A DNA stretch of 64,000 bases from positions 62,001 to 126,000 of the forward strand of contig JAGQON010000004.1 of NCBI GenBank assembly GCA_020427395.1, written 5' to 3'. Origin of the DNA: Phycisphaerales bacterium (GTDB lineage: Bacteria > Planctomycetota > Phycisphaerae > Phycisphaerales > UBA1924). Shown piece after piece: positions 51,189 through 59,525 of the stretch. Each line of letters opens with the position of its first letter. Position 1 is the first letter of the stretch. The notes under the pieces are model-generated. The model saw only the letters and a list, made by a program, of their open reading frames with translations. It was not told where the DNA came from and searched no databases. The position numbers and the translations under genes were made by a program.

Positions 51189-51797
51189 TCAGCACGCCTG
51201 GCTGAGCACAGGCGATCGTGACAGCACGAGCGTTGGGTAGGCGAAGCGATGCCTTGACTCGCTCGCGTAGGGGTGGAGTGTCACCACGCGGAAGTCGTGC
51301 CCGCCGATGCCCAGCAGAGTCTGCTCGTCGTCGGGTGTCGCGTCGGTGAACGCGGTCATGGCGTTTGCCATGCTGTCGATGTTGAGCATGCCGATGATCT
51401 GCGACCAGAGCTGGTGCTCAAAGTCGTCCTCGTCGCAGATGGAGACATCGTCAAAGATGGCGATGAATGTCGCCCTCGAAGACGCGATGGATTCGGCTTG
51501 CTGCGCGAACCAGCGCAGGTCCATGGTCATGTCCTCGATCGATTCGCTCGTGCCCAGACCGAAGTACTCGGCGATGCGGTACCGCTTGGATTCCATCGCG
51601 TTCAGCAGCAAGCCGCCCGTGGGGCGGTGTTCACGCACGAACCCGAGTAGTTCGCGGTGCATGCACCGCAGCGCTTCGGCGGGCTGGTTGTAGCCCAGCG
51701 GGTCGGGCCACTCGGCGCTGAGGCGGCTGGGGTTCTCGGGTCGGAAGACGCGGTCGCTCACCATCAGGTTCTGTTGATCGATACGGTATGAAATCAT
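51189..51797 (-). CDS. YqcI/YcgG-like protein
   Basis: A 202-residue protein whose C-terminus reads H-D-F-R-V-V-T-L-H-P-Y-A-S-E-S-R-H-R-F-A-Y-P-T-L-V, close to the F-F-V-V-G-L-H-P-x-S-S-R-x-x-R-R-F-x-x-P-x-L-V pattern of the YqcI/YcgG family, some members of which are haem-dependent N-hydroxylases. The N-terminal P-C-x-F-type motif of that family is not evident, so haem binding is doubtful. ATG 51797 follows AGAGGGA. Confidence 0.5.
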   Translation of the reverse strand: MISYRIDQQNLMVSDRVFRPENPSRLSAEWPDPLGYNQPAEALRCMHRELLGFVREHRPTGGLLLNAMESKRYRIAEYFGLGTSESIEDMTMDLRWFAQQAESIASSRATFIAIFDDVSICDEDDFEHQLWSQIIGMLNIDSMANAMTAFTDATPDDEQTLLGIGGHDFRVVTLHPYASESRHRFAYPTLVLSRSPVLSQAC

Positions 51798-51891
51798 GGC
51801 TTCCCTCTTTCGAGCACGCGGCGTGCGTGTCATCTGAAGAGAGTGTGCGGCCCCACGCTAGCGTGCCTATGAAGCCGACATGAAACCGCAA

Positions 51892-52302
51892 TTAATCTTG
51901 CGAGCCCCGCGGGTGCACGGTGCAGGCATCATCATCGCACGAGTGTGTGCTGAAGAGGCGCAAGCGGTGCTTCGCAAAGCGTTTGTAGCACCAATCCACG
52001 ATCGGGCGGATGATCGGCCATCGTGTCCATGAGGCGAGCGCCCCGCGTCCCAGCTCGTGCAGCACACGCCGGATGGCCTCGGGCCCGCTGAGGAGCTCGC
52101 CGCTTGAGAACTTCGCGTGCAATGAGGCGCTGAGCGTCTCGATCGGGACGCCGGCTGTTTCTGTCGCCTCGGGATCGGTGCGAAAATCGACACAGCGGAC
52201 GATCCCTCGATCCCGATCGTACTTCCTGAACTGCCGGGCGCTGCGCTGGCAGACGCTGCACCACCCGTCATAAAAGACCAGGATGGGCTCATCGCTCGCC
52301 AT
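51892..52302 (-). CDS. DCC-family thiol-disulfide oxidoreductase-like protein (DUF393)
   Basis: A 136-residue protein with V-F-Y-D-G-W-C-S-V-C-Q-R-S at about residues 8-20, the F-Y-D-G-x-C-x-x-C motif of DUF393/DCC proteins, a thioredoxin-like variant. R-V-L-H-E-L-G-R-G and W-C-Y-K-R-F-A-K-H-R later on match the family. A Cys-rich end (S-C-D-D-D-A-C) is extra. The start at ATG 52302 is better than the upstream TTG. Confidence 0.85.
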   Translation of the reverse strand: MASDEPILVFYDGWCSVCQRSARQFRKYDRDRGIVRCVDFRTDPEATETAGVPIETLSASLHAKFSSGELLSGPEAIRRVLHELGRGALASWTRWPIIRPIVDWCYKRFAKHRLRLFSTHSCDDDACTVHPRGSQD

Positions 52303-52321
52303 GTCCAATGGTAGGGGCGTT

Positions 52322-52840
52322 TCAGCCGCCCACGCTCTTGATGAGCTCGTCCGTCATCTTCTCGACCGAGTCAACGGTGCCCTTGAAGCCGGTCTCGCCG
52401 CTGGGGTGGTCAGGCTCGATCTGCCCGCTCGTGGTGTCATAGCGCCAACCGTGCGTCCCTGCGCCAGCGACTGCACCGCCGCGTCGGATGGTATTTTTGC
52501 CGTTGATCGAGTTCACGGGGATGCCGTTGATGTACGGGCCATAGATCCCGGTGCTCTCGTTGATGCTGCCATCGAGGTCGCTTGTCCGCAGCAGCCGGAA
52601 GTAGAAGGTCTTTGCGTCCGCGGCCCCGATATGGGGAAGCACGCCCTCGTGCTCAACGGTGTAGAGATCGACGGCCTTCTGCAGCGCAGACTGGCTGCCG
52701 ACGACGGATTTGAGCGACGCGTTGTCCGCGGCGCTGGACATGCGCGGCACGGCGATGGCGGCGATGATCCCGATGATGATTACGACGATCACCAGCTCGA
52801 TGAGCGAGAATGCTCGTTGGGATGAACAGATCGCACGCAT
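52322..52840 (-). CDS. Type II secretion/type IV pilus pseudopilin (GspG/H-like)
   Basis: A 172-residue prepilin-like protein. The cleavage/methylation motif is A-F-S-L-I-E-L-V-I-V-V-I-I-I-G-I at about residues 10-25, with Glu at mature position 5. The rest is a short alpha/beta domain ending in a helix. No secretion or pilus genes lie nearby, so it is an isolated pseudopilin, common in planctomycetes. Note that the leader lacks the usual Gly before the Phe (it has Ala), which prepilin peptidase can tolerate. Confidence 0.82.
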   Translation of the reverse strand: MRAICSSQRAFSLIELVIVVIIIGIIAAIAVPRMSSAADNASLKSVVGSQSALQKAVDLYTVEHEGVLPHIGAADAKTFYFRLLRTSDLDGSINESTGIYGPYINGIPVNSINGKNTIRRGGAVAGAGTHGWRYDTTSGQIEPDHPSGETGFKGTVDSVEKMTDELIKSVGG

Positions 52841-52949
52841 GCCGAGTGGATATCGACGGAAACGGTGTTCGAGTGTGCCGAACCCACGGAGAGCGTGATG
52901 TGAATGAACCGTTCGTGCGTGAACTGAGCGTTATCCGCGTCCGAGAATA

Positions 52950-53570
52950 TTACCACAGCGTGCGCGATACGCTGGGCAGCGCCCACACCGCGATCACGGT
53001 GGCGATGCCGGTCTTGAGCAGCATCCCCGGGATGAACACGACGAATCCGTAGTAGACCGCGTTGCCCCATGTGATGGGGTCGGCCTCTGGGTCGATGCCT
53101 CGGATCCAATGCAGCCAGGGGACGCCAAAGGCGAAGATGGTCATGTGCACCGCAAGCCCGGCGATGACGATGGCGAGCCAGCCGCGGACACGCCCGTCTT
53201 CGCGGCGGATGATCATGTGGGCGATCGGCTGGCAGAATAGAAAGCCCAACAGGTAGCCGCCGGTCTGCCCAAGCAGCACGGGCAGCCCCGCCTTGCCCTC
53301 ACCGAAGACAGAGATACCCAGAATGCCCATGACGAGGTAGAGCGCGACGCTCGCGAAGCCCAGACGCGGGCCCAGCGCGAGCGCACAGAGCAGCACGCCC
53401 AGTGTCTGGAGGGTGATGGGGATGCCGTAGGGCGCGGTGGGGATGGCGATGTGCGAGCCGGCGATGATGATCAGGGTCATCAGCGGCACAGAGGTGATGC
53501 GCAGGAGGTTGCGCTCGAGCTCGCTCAAGCGGGCGCGGTCTTGGGCTGTCGGGCGTGATGCGTCGGGCAT
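52950..53570 (-). CDS. bioY: Biotin transporter BioY (ECF S component)
   Basis: A 206-residue integral membrane protein with the BioY patterns I-P-T-A-P-Y-G-I-P-I-T-L-Q-T-L-G-V-L-L and G-G-Y-L-L-G-F-L-F and six hydrophobic segments. It imports biotin, alone or with an ECF module; no ecfA/T genes are adjacent. It lies 3 bases after the zinc-ribbon bactofilin gene. The acc genes that need biotin are elsewhere in the window. Confidence 0.93.
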   Translation of the reverse strand: MPDASRPTAQDRARLSELERNLLRITSVPLMTLIIIAGSHIAIPTAPYGIPITLQTLGVLLCALALGPRLGFASVALYLVMGILGISVFGEGKAGLPVLLGQTGGYLLGFLFCQPIAHMIIRREDGRVRGWLAIVIAGLAVHMTIFAFGVPWLHWIRGIDPEADPITWGNAVYYGFVVFIPGMLLKTGIATVIAVWALPSVSRTLW

Positions 53571-53573
53571 GGG

Positions 53574-54188
53574 CTAGCGTACGACGCGAAGGCGCGGCTG
53601 TGGGCCCGGATCGATTGAAATCGTTCGATTGGGCGTCGGTGGCGTGTCGCTGGCGGTGCTGACAATCGGCTTAATCTCGATCTGGGCCGCGGGGCCCGTG
53701 CCGGGTCGGGCCCGGGCGGCGGCGTCGATGTCGAGCTTGCCCAAGGCGAGCGAGGGCGACTCGATGACGGAGCCGATGATGCGGGCACCGGGCTCAATGA
53801 CGAGGCGTGCAGCACGCACGCCGCCGCGAAGCTCGCCGGTGGCTTTGAGGGTGACAGTCCCGCCCGCGATGCACATGGCGTGCACGCACCCGGCGATGAG
53901 CATGTCGCCCGAGGCGACGGCGAGGTTGGCGATGACCTGGGCGTGCTCGTGAACGATGATCGACTCGGTCGTCATGAGCGAGGTGCCCCAGTGGCCTTTG
54001 TCGATCTCTAGGGGCAGCAGGCGCAGGTTGCCGGCGCAGCTGGGGCACGAGGCGGACTCGGCGTAGCCGGACACCGGCAGGATGGCGGCGCAGCGGTAAC
54101 AGCGAACCTCGCGAGTGCGCGGGATCTCGACGCGGGGCGCGGCGCGATCACGCATGAGGAAGCGGGGTGGCTTGAAGAAGCTGGCCAT
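53574..54188 (-). CDS. Bactofilin-like protein with N-terminal zinc ribbon
   Basis: A 204-residue protein. Residues about 29-54 carry the ribbon C-Y-R-C-A-A-I-L-P then S-C-P-S-C-A-G, followed by a bactofilin/polymer-forming domain of alternating short strands (I-I-V-H-E-H-A-Q-V-I-A-N-L, G-D-M-L-I-A-G-C-V, G-T-V-T-L-K-A-T-G-E-L-R-G-G-V-R, G-A-R-I-I-G-S-V) and a Pro-rich tail. Bactofilins form membrane-bound filaments. The pure bactofilin gene lies directly upstream. Confidence 0.75.
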   Translation of the reverse strand: MASFFKPPRFLMRDRAAPRVEIPRTREVRCYRCAAILPVSGYAESASCPSCAGNLRLLPLEIDKGHWGTSLMTTESIIVHEHAQVIANLAVASGDMLIAGCVHAMCIAGGTVTLKATGELRGGVRAARLVIEPGARIIGSVIESPSLALGKLDIDAAARARPGTGPAAQIEIKPIVSTASDTPPTPNRTISIDPGPQPRLRVVR

Positions 54189-54282
54189 AAAACGGGCCGC
54201 TCCGGCGTTTGCCGAATGCGGCCTGGGATGGGTGGCTCGTACATCTGGGCGAGCTGCCCAAGTGGTGTGGTGTGCTGTCAGA

Positions 54283-54783
54283 TCAGGCGACGCTCGAGTT
54301 CGCTTCCTGGGCCCACGGCGGGGTCAGGTCGAGCTGCGTGGTGATATTGGGCTTGGGTTCGTTGGTGAGTGGGGCGGTGTTGCGGGTCTGCTGCTGGCTG
54401 GTCTGCCCGGTCATGTCACCGGCGCGGGGGCCGACATTGCAGTGCCCAACGAAGCTTGCACCCTCGGAGACGACGAGCGTCCCCGCGGTCAGATCGCCTT
54501 GGACCTGGGCATTCTTGGTGAGCGTGAGGCGGTCGCGGGCGAAGAGGGGACCCTGGACCGAGCCATCAACGATGATCTGCTCGGCCTCAACGGCGGCGTT
54601 GCAGTTGGCACCGTTGCCGATCTGGACCTCGCCCTGCGCGGTGATCTTTCCCTCGAAGTGCCCGAGGATGCGGGCGGACTTCTCGAAGAACATCTCACCC
54701 TTGATTCGGGTGTCCGCACCGATGACGGTCAGCTCGGGTGTGTTGGTCTGTCCCTGAGGGTTGTTGGGGTTCTGGTTCGACAT
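54283..54783 (-). CDS. Bactofilin
   Basis: A 166-residue protein with a disordered Asn/Gln/Pro-rich N-terminus (about 18 residues), then the bactofilin core T-V-I-G-A-D-T-R-I-K-G-E-M, A-R-I-L-G-H-F-E-G-K-I-T, G-N-G-A-N-C-N-A-A-V-E-A, I-V-D-G-S-V-Q-G-P, V-Q-G-D-L-T-A-G-T-L-V-V-S-E-G-A, and a disordered end. It polymerises into cytoskeletal filaments without nucleotide. ATG 54783 follows GGAAGG. Confidence 0.88.
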   Translation of the reverse strand: MSNQNPNNPQGQTNTPELTVIGADTRIKGEMFFEKSARILGHFEGKITAQGEVQIGNGANCNAAVEAEQIIVDGSVQGPLFARDRLTLTKNAQVQGDLTAGTLVVSEGASFVGHCNVGPRAGDMTGQTSQQQTRNTAPLTNEPKPNITTQLDLTPPWAQEANSSVA

Positions 54784-55112
54784 ACGGCTTTCCTTCCCTA
54801 TCCCGGTCGGCGCTGGCCGACGAAAGTTCATGTGGACCCCGCGGTGCGCGGACTGATGGCGCACCGATCGCGGTTCCAGCTCGTGGTTTTTGGTTCGCTC
54901 TGATGTGTTCTGGGCATCCCTGCCGGCGTGTCGCCTTCCCTGGCTGGGAAGATGCATCGTCCAGATAAGCGGGGGGACTGAAGTTTCGGTTGTGCGGATT
55001 GGGGAAAATTTATCGATCTTGCGGCAAAAATTGAAGCTTGTGCAGTCAAGCAAGGCTAGGTAGTATAAAGGAAGCGAGGTGAGTGTTAGGTGTATTGATG
55101 GCAGGAGTTTGC
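54784..55112. other. Divergent intergenic region
   Basis: About 330 bases between the bactofilin gene (-) and the FG-GAP gene (+). I see no RNA gene or repeat. A weak + strand promoter candidate, TTGTGC (55038-55043) and TAGTAT (55061-55066) 17 bases apart, lies before the FG-GAP gene. The composition falls towards AT-rich at the right end, matching that gene's body. Confidence 0.45.
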
Positions 55113-57413
55113 ATGAAGTTGTTCGCGTTGACTGGGGTTATTGTCTTTACGCCCCAAGCACTGGCCCAGTTGTGCATTGATTCCACATTTCCAGCTCCGA
55201 GCTTTTCAGTTGACGAAAGCCCAACAAGTGCCGGAGTTGCTGATTTGAATGGCGATGATGTCTCTGATTTCTTTTGTACTTCATCGAGAGAGAGACACGT
55301 TTCAGTAAGCATGGGCTCAGGTGACGGTTGTTTTTCCCCCAAAGTGGACTACCCACTACCCCTAACGCCAAGAGCAGTACTCGCCTTAGATGTAGACCTC
55401 GATGGTGATATGGACTTGCTCATAGCAGGTACGAGTCCGAACTCTGGTGTATTGGCGCTGATCAACGATGGTGCAGGCAACCTGAGCTTGATCGTAACAG
55501 CGGGGGATGGCGGTGACTCGACAGATATGGCAGCGGGTGATCTTGATGGTGATGGCTACATTGATGTTGTCACGATTGATTTCATGAATGGGAGCTGGAG
55601 TGTTTATATGAACCTGTCAGGCGACGGGTTTGAGTTGACTAAGCGACAAGCGGGCAGTGGATTTCCTCGCGATGTTGCTCTGGCTGACATGGATGGTGAC
55701 GGGCTGGATGATGTAGTGCTTGTGTTAGATACCTTCGAAGGGGTCGTGATTCATCTCAGTTCTGGAGATGGATCTTTGCATGAAGGTCAGAAGTGGCCAG
55801 TTCGTAATTTCGTCATGGGTGTCGCGGCAAGTGATTTTGATCAAGATGGAAGAGTGGATCTTGCTACTACAGTTTGGCCAGACGATGAAGTGTGCATTAT
55901 GTACAACTTGGGTCTTGGCGTAGGCTTCGATCGCAGATATTTTACCTGCGGTGACCGTCCGAGCTTGATTCATGCTGACGATCTGAATAATGATGGCAAG
56001 TATGATCTTGTTGTGGCGGACGACGATTCGGATAGTCTGAGTGTTTTGTACAATATTGGTGGGCGGACATTTGATCAGGAGCAGCAGTATGCTGCAGATG
56101 GAAATTTTAGTTATCTTACTGCTGGATTCGTAGATGGCGATGGGTATTCGGATATCATCACACTTCGTGATAATGTTGATGAAGTTGCATTTTTACTCCA
56201 TAGAAATAGCTCGCATTTTGTCGCTCCACTATACTTTCGTGATTACACAATATCAGAAGACATTGATGTTGGTGACATAGATGGAGATGGCTGTCTCGAG
56301 GTTATAGCTACGCATTACAATCGTAATTCGGTTTCAATACTGACTTGCAACGACGCCGGTGGAATAGGTGATCGAGAGGAGTTTCAGATCACTTCTCCTA
56401 GCACTAGGGCCACCGGTGTGCGTTTGGTGGACATCGACAGTGACTTAGATCTGGATCTGATTGTCACTCTTCGTCTGGGTGATAATCTCAGGGTGTATGA
56501 GAACAACGGATTAGGTATCTTTGAGCAATATACAGATTACTTTGCGGGCGATCAAGCAGAAGAGCCGGATCTGGCCGACATTGATGGTGATGGTGACCTA
56601 GATATCGTAGTTGCAAACCCAAGCTCAGATCTCATTCATGTGCTCGTGAATCAGGGCAAGGGAGTTTTTGTTGGTGGAATTCCATATCCAGCAGGAGACT
56701 CTCCTGAAGGGTTTACAATAGGTGACTTCGATCTCGATGGTGATTTGGATGTGGTCACTGCTGACGAGTTTTCTGGGGCAGTGTCGCTGCTTCGTAACGA
56801 CGGCCTAGGCAACTTCACATTCGACTCAACTGTTCAGTTTGGTGATGCACCAAGTGAGATTACATCATTTGATATCAATAATGATGGACTGCTGGACATT
56901 GCTGTCACAGATTATCGAGATGATCTTCTCACAGTGCTCATCAACACTGGTGGTGGATTTGTTATGGGTGAGCAGTGGCAGACTGGGCAGTACCCGGTTT
57001 CACTTGTTTCATCAGATGTAAATCAGGATGGATTCACAGATCTTGTAGTCTCGAACTACATTGACGCAAGTATAAGTGTATACCTCAATAATAGCAGAGG
57101 GTCTTTGGCATCCGGACTGAGGCATAGCGTGCCTGGAAGCCCGGGGGACATAGCCGTCGTGGAACTGTCGAAACCTGGAGTTGCCGATCTGATTATCGGC
57201 GGCGTAAGTGTGTTTAAAAATATGTCAGGTTCCAGTCAGACAAGTTGTAAATCCGATCTGAACGCCGACGGCGTGCTCAACTTCTACGACATCTCCGCTT
57301 TCCTTGTCGCCTACCTCGGCAGCGACCTCGCTGTCGACTTCAACGATGACGGAGAACTCAACTTCTTCGATGTCACGGCCTTCATCGCGGCCTTCAACGC
57401 CGGTTGCCCCTGA
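55113..57413 (+). CDS. Large secreted FG-GAP/VCBS-repeat protein with -GCP dockerin-like tail
   Basis: A 766-residue protein. ATG 55113 has AGGAG five bases upstream; signal peptide F-A-L-T-G-V-I-V-F-T-P-Q-A-L-A. Ten or more FG-GAP-type repeats follow, each with a loop such as D-L-D-G-D-G-Y-I-D-V-V, D-M-D-G-D-G-L-D-D-V-V, D-I-D-G-D-G-D-L-D-I-V. The last 55 residues are the paired EF-hand tail (L-N-A-D-G-V-L-N-F-Y-D-I-S, F-N-D-D-G-E-L-N-F-F-D-V-T) ending F-N-A-G-C-P. The repeat region is AT-rich in third positions, whereas the tail (from about 57250) has native high-GC codons. Its end overlaps the convergent gene by 20 bases. Confidence 0.82.
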   Translation: MKLFALTGVIVFTPQALAQLCIDSTFPAPSFSVDESPTSAGVADLNGDDVSDFFCTSSRERHVSVSMGSGDGCFSPKVDYPLPLTPRAVLALDVDLDGDMDLLIAGTSPNSGVLALINDGAGNLSLIVTAGDGGDSTDMAAGDLDGDGYIDVVTIDFMNGSWSVYMNLSGDGFELTKRQAGSGFPRDVALADMDGDGLDDVVLVLDTFEGVVIHLSSGDGSLHEGQKWPVRNFVMGVAASDFDQDGRVDLATTVWPDDEVCIMYNLGLGVGFDRRYFTCGDRPSLIHADDLNNDGKYDLVVADDDSDSLSVLYNIGGRTFDQEQQYAADGNFSYLTAGFVDGDGYSDIITLRDNVDEVAFLLHRNSSHFVAPLYFRDYTISEDIDVGDIDGDGCLEVIATHYNRNSVSILTCNDAGGIGDREEFQITSPSTRATGVRLVDIDSDLDLDLIVTLRLGDNLRVYENNGLGIFEQYTDYFAGDQAEEPDLADIDGDGDLDIVVANPSSDLIHVLVNQGKGVFVGGIPYPAGDSPEGFTIGDFDLDGDLDVVTADEFSGAVSLLRNDGLGNFTFDSTVQFGDAPSEITSFDINNDGLLDIAVTDYRDDLLTVLINTGGGFVMGEQWQTGQYPVSLVSSDVNQDGFTDLVVSNYIDASISVYLNNSRGSLASGLRHSVPGSPGDIAVVELSKPGVADLIIGGVSVFKNMSGSSQTSCKSDLNADGVLNFYDISAFLVAYLGSDLAVDFNDDGELNFFDVTAFIAAFNAGCP

Positions 57414-59373
57414 TCACATCCAGCTCGCGCCAGCGCACCGCCCGCTCAAGCTCGGCGTAGTCCGCGCCGTCCGTGTCGCCGTCGTCGTCGAGATCAGCGG
57501 GATGATCAGCGAAGTCGTGCAGATCCTCGACATCGACCACGCCGTCGTGGTTGATGTCCCAGGTCACCAGCTCGCGTGTGATCGGCGAGGACAGCGCGTC
57601 GAGCTCGCAGGCGGTGATGTACTGGGCGCTGCCGCCGGCGACGCCGGTGATGCGGATGGCGGTTGCGGTGACCGGGGCGCTAAGCACCAGATCGATGGTC
57701 TGGAACGGCACACCTGCATCGAGCGGCTCGTAGGGCGTCATGCTCAGCGGAGTCCAGAGGCCGTTGATGCGTGCTTCGGCACTGAGCGAATCGAACCAGC
57801 CTCCGTCGGGGAAGTGATCGCCCTCGATGAAGCGGATGGTGTGGACCTCGACAGGCATCGAGTAGGTGGCCGTGAGCGTGACGCGACCCATCGCGTCGGG
57901 TGCGGCGCCTTGAGTCCAGAAGTAGCGGTAGGTCCTGCTGAGCGGCTCAATCCCGCCGAGCTCGTGCTCGCGCCCGTTGACGAACCACGATGGAGACGCG
58001 ACGCCAGCCCCTGCGATCGGGGTGGTGCTCAGCGAGTGCGAGCCCGTCACCAATCCACCGCTGGCGCGGACGCCGTTGTTGGCGCTGCGGACGCATTCGT
58101 TGTACCAGGGGTTGTCGTAAAGCAGCTCAGGATCGGGTTGGGGCGGGATGAGCCAGCCGGTCGAGTTGGCGATGCCCGCCTGCATCCGCACGGTGTCGTC
58201 GACGCGATCGAGCATCCGCTGGCTCAGCGCTGTGAGCAGGTCCTCGGCCTGCGGGTCGCTGGGCAGATAGTCTGTCATCGCGTCGCGCGTGCGTGCGATC
58301 CAGTAGCGGTTGCTCAGGGGTTCTCCCGGGAACTGCGCCCGCACGCCGTCGGCCCCGAGCATTAGCCCGATGAGCCCGCCCATGGTGGCGGTGGGGTTGT
58401 CGCTGTCCCAGCCGGTGAGCGTGCCGATGCGGATGGTTTCCTTGAGATCGCCCTGCCCGTAGAGCAGGCAGATGATGGCGGAGCCGAAGTTGATGGAGCT
58501 CTCGGTCCAGGTGATGTAGTCGTAGCCGTTGGCCGCGTCGTCGATCATGAAGACCTGAGCGAGCAGGTCGCGGGTGCGTTCCCAGTCGCTCTTGTCGGGG
58601 TTGACGCGGTAGTCGTCGAGCACGAGGTGCACGATGTCCGCGGCCTTGGACGACTCGGGGATGTACGCCAGCGCATCCTCGACGAGTTGCTCAATCCCCG
58701 CGGGGCTGAGGGCGTCGCTGCCCCGCGTCGCCGCGAGTGCGTGGAGGACCACGAAGTACTGCGAGGCGTGGGCCGCGTGCCCTCGGGCGGTGGCCAGGAT
58801 CGGGGTATTGGCGAGCTCCAGCGCGGCGCGGGGCATGCCGGGGGCGAAGACGCCGAAGAACTCGGTGGTGAGCTGGGCGTCGATGCGCAGGTAGAGGGTG
58901 TTGGCCGCAGGGATGCTGGTGGAGGGCGGCGAGACGCCTCGCCCCATCAGCTCACGGGCCCGTGCGTTGCTGACCCAGATGAAGCTGTTGATGTGCTCGA
59001 CCCAGCCGTCGCGGATCTGGGTTGGGGTGAGGTCAGGGCGCTGATGCTGGTGCATGAGGTGGGCGTAGACATACTCGATGTCCGTGTCGTCGTCTGCGTT
59101 CCAGGGGTCCTGGTCGGTAATGAACCGCAGCGTCCGCCCGTCGAAGGTCATGGGCCAGTCGGCATCGGTGTAGAACGGCGGCTCATTCCGGCGTCCTTCC
59201 GTCTGCAGCCCGGTCCAGTTGGCAATGCACTGGGCGAGCCAGAACCCCTCGATCTGGTCGCTGTAGGCGTCCCGATTGATCTCGATGGCGCCTTGCGGCG
59301 GCACCGCGCCTGCGCCAGCGTTTAGGTCTGTCACGGTCAGCGAGGCACACAGGATGGTCAAGGAAGCACGCAT
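57394..59373 (-). CDS. Secreted ADP-ribosylglycohydrolase-family protein with dockerin-like tail
   Basis: A 659-residue protein with a signal peptide (L-T-I-L-C-A-S-L-T-V-T). The ADP-ribosylglycohydrolase fold is indicated by D-Q-I-E-G-F-W-L-A-Q-C-I-A-N-W-T-G and, later, L-T-G-W-D-S-D-N-P-T-A-T-M-G-G-L-I-G (family: G-x-D-x-D-T-x-A), which would place Asp ligands for the metal pair. A beta-sandwich discoidin-like region follows (I-R-I-T-G-V-A-G-G-S), and the end has two calcium loops (D-I-N-H-D-G-V-V, D-L-D-D-D-G-D-T). Secretion suggests removal of ADP-ribose or a related glycoside outside the cell. ATG 59373 with GAGGG upstream. Confidence 0.75.
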   Translation of the reverse strand: MRASLTILCASLTVTDLNAGAGAVPPQGAIEINRDAYSDQIEGFWLAQCIANWTGLQTEGRRNEPPFYTDADWPMTFDGRTLRFITDQDPWNADDDTDIEYVYAHLMHQHQRPDLTPTQIRDGWVEHINSFIWVSNARARELMGRGVSPPSTSIPAANTLYLRIDAQLTTEFFGVFAPGMPRAALELANTPILATARGHAAHASQYFVVLHALAATRGSDALSPAGIEQLVEDALAYIPESSKAADIVHLVLDDYRVNPDKSDWERTRDLLAQVFMIDDAANGYDYITWTESSINFGSAIICLLYGQGDLKETIRIGTLTGWDSDNPTATMGGLIGLMLGADGVRAQFPGEPLSNRYWIARTRDAMTDYLPSDPQAEDLLTALSQRMLDRVDDTVRMQAGIANSTGWLIPPQPDPELLYDNPWYNECVRSANNGVRASGGLVTGSHSLSTTPIAGAGVASPSWFVNGREHELGGIEPLSRTYRYFWTQGAAPDAMGRVTLTATYSMPVEVHTIRFIEGDHFPDGGWFDSLSAEARINGLWTPLSMTPYEPLDAGVPFQTIDLVLSAPVTATAIRITGVAGGSAQYITACELDALSSPITRELVTWDINHDGVVDVEDLHDFADHPADLDDDGDTDGADYAELERAVRWRELDVIRGNRR

Positions 59374-59525
59374 AAGCCCTCGGTACTCAATGTATCCACG
59401 AAGGGACCCGCGGCCAAGAGCGAACCCGAAAAGAGCCGCTCGGGAGGAAATCTCCCCTCCGATGGGCAGAATTCGAGGCTTGTGCTGCCCCGATTTTGAC
59501 GAACTTTGCAAGCAACTGCCGATGT

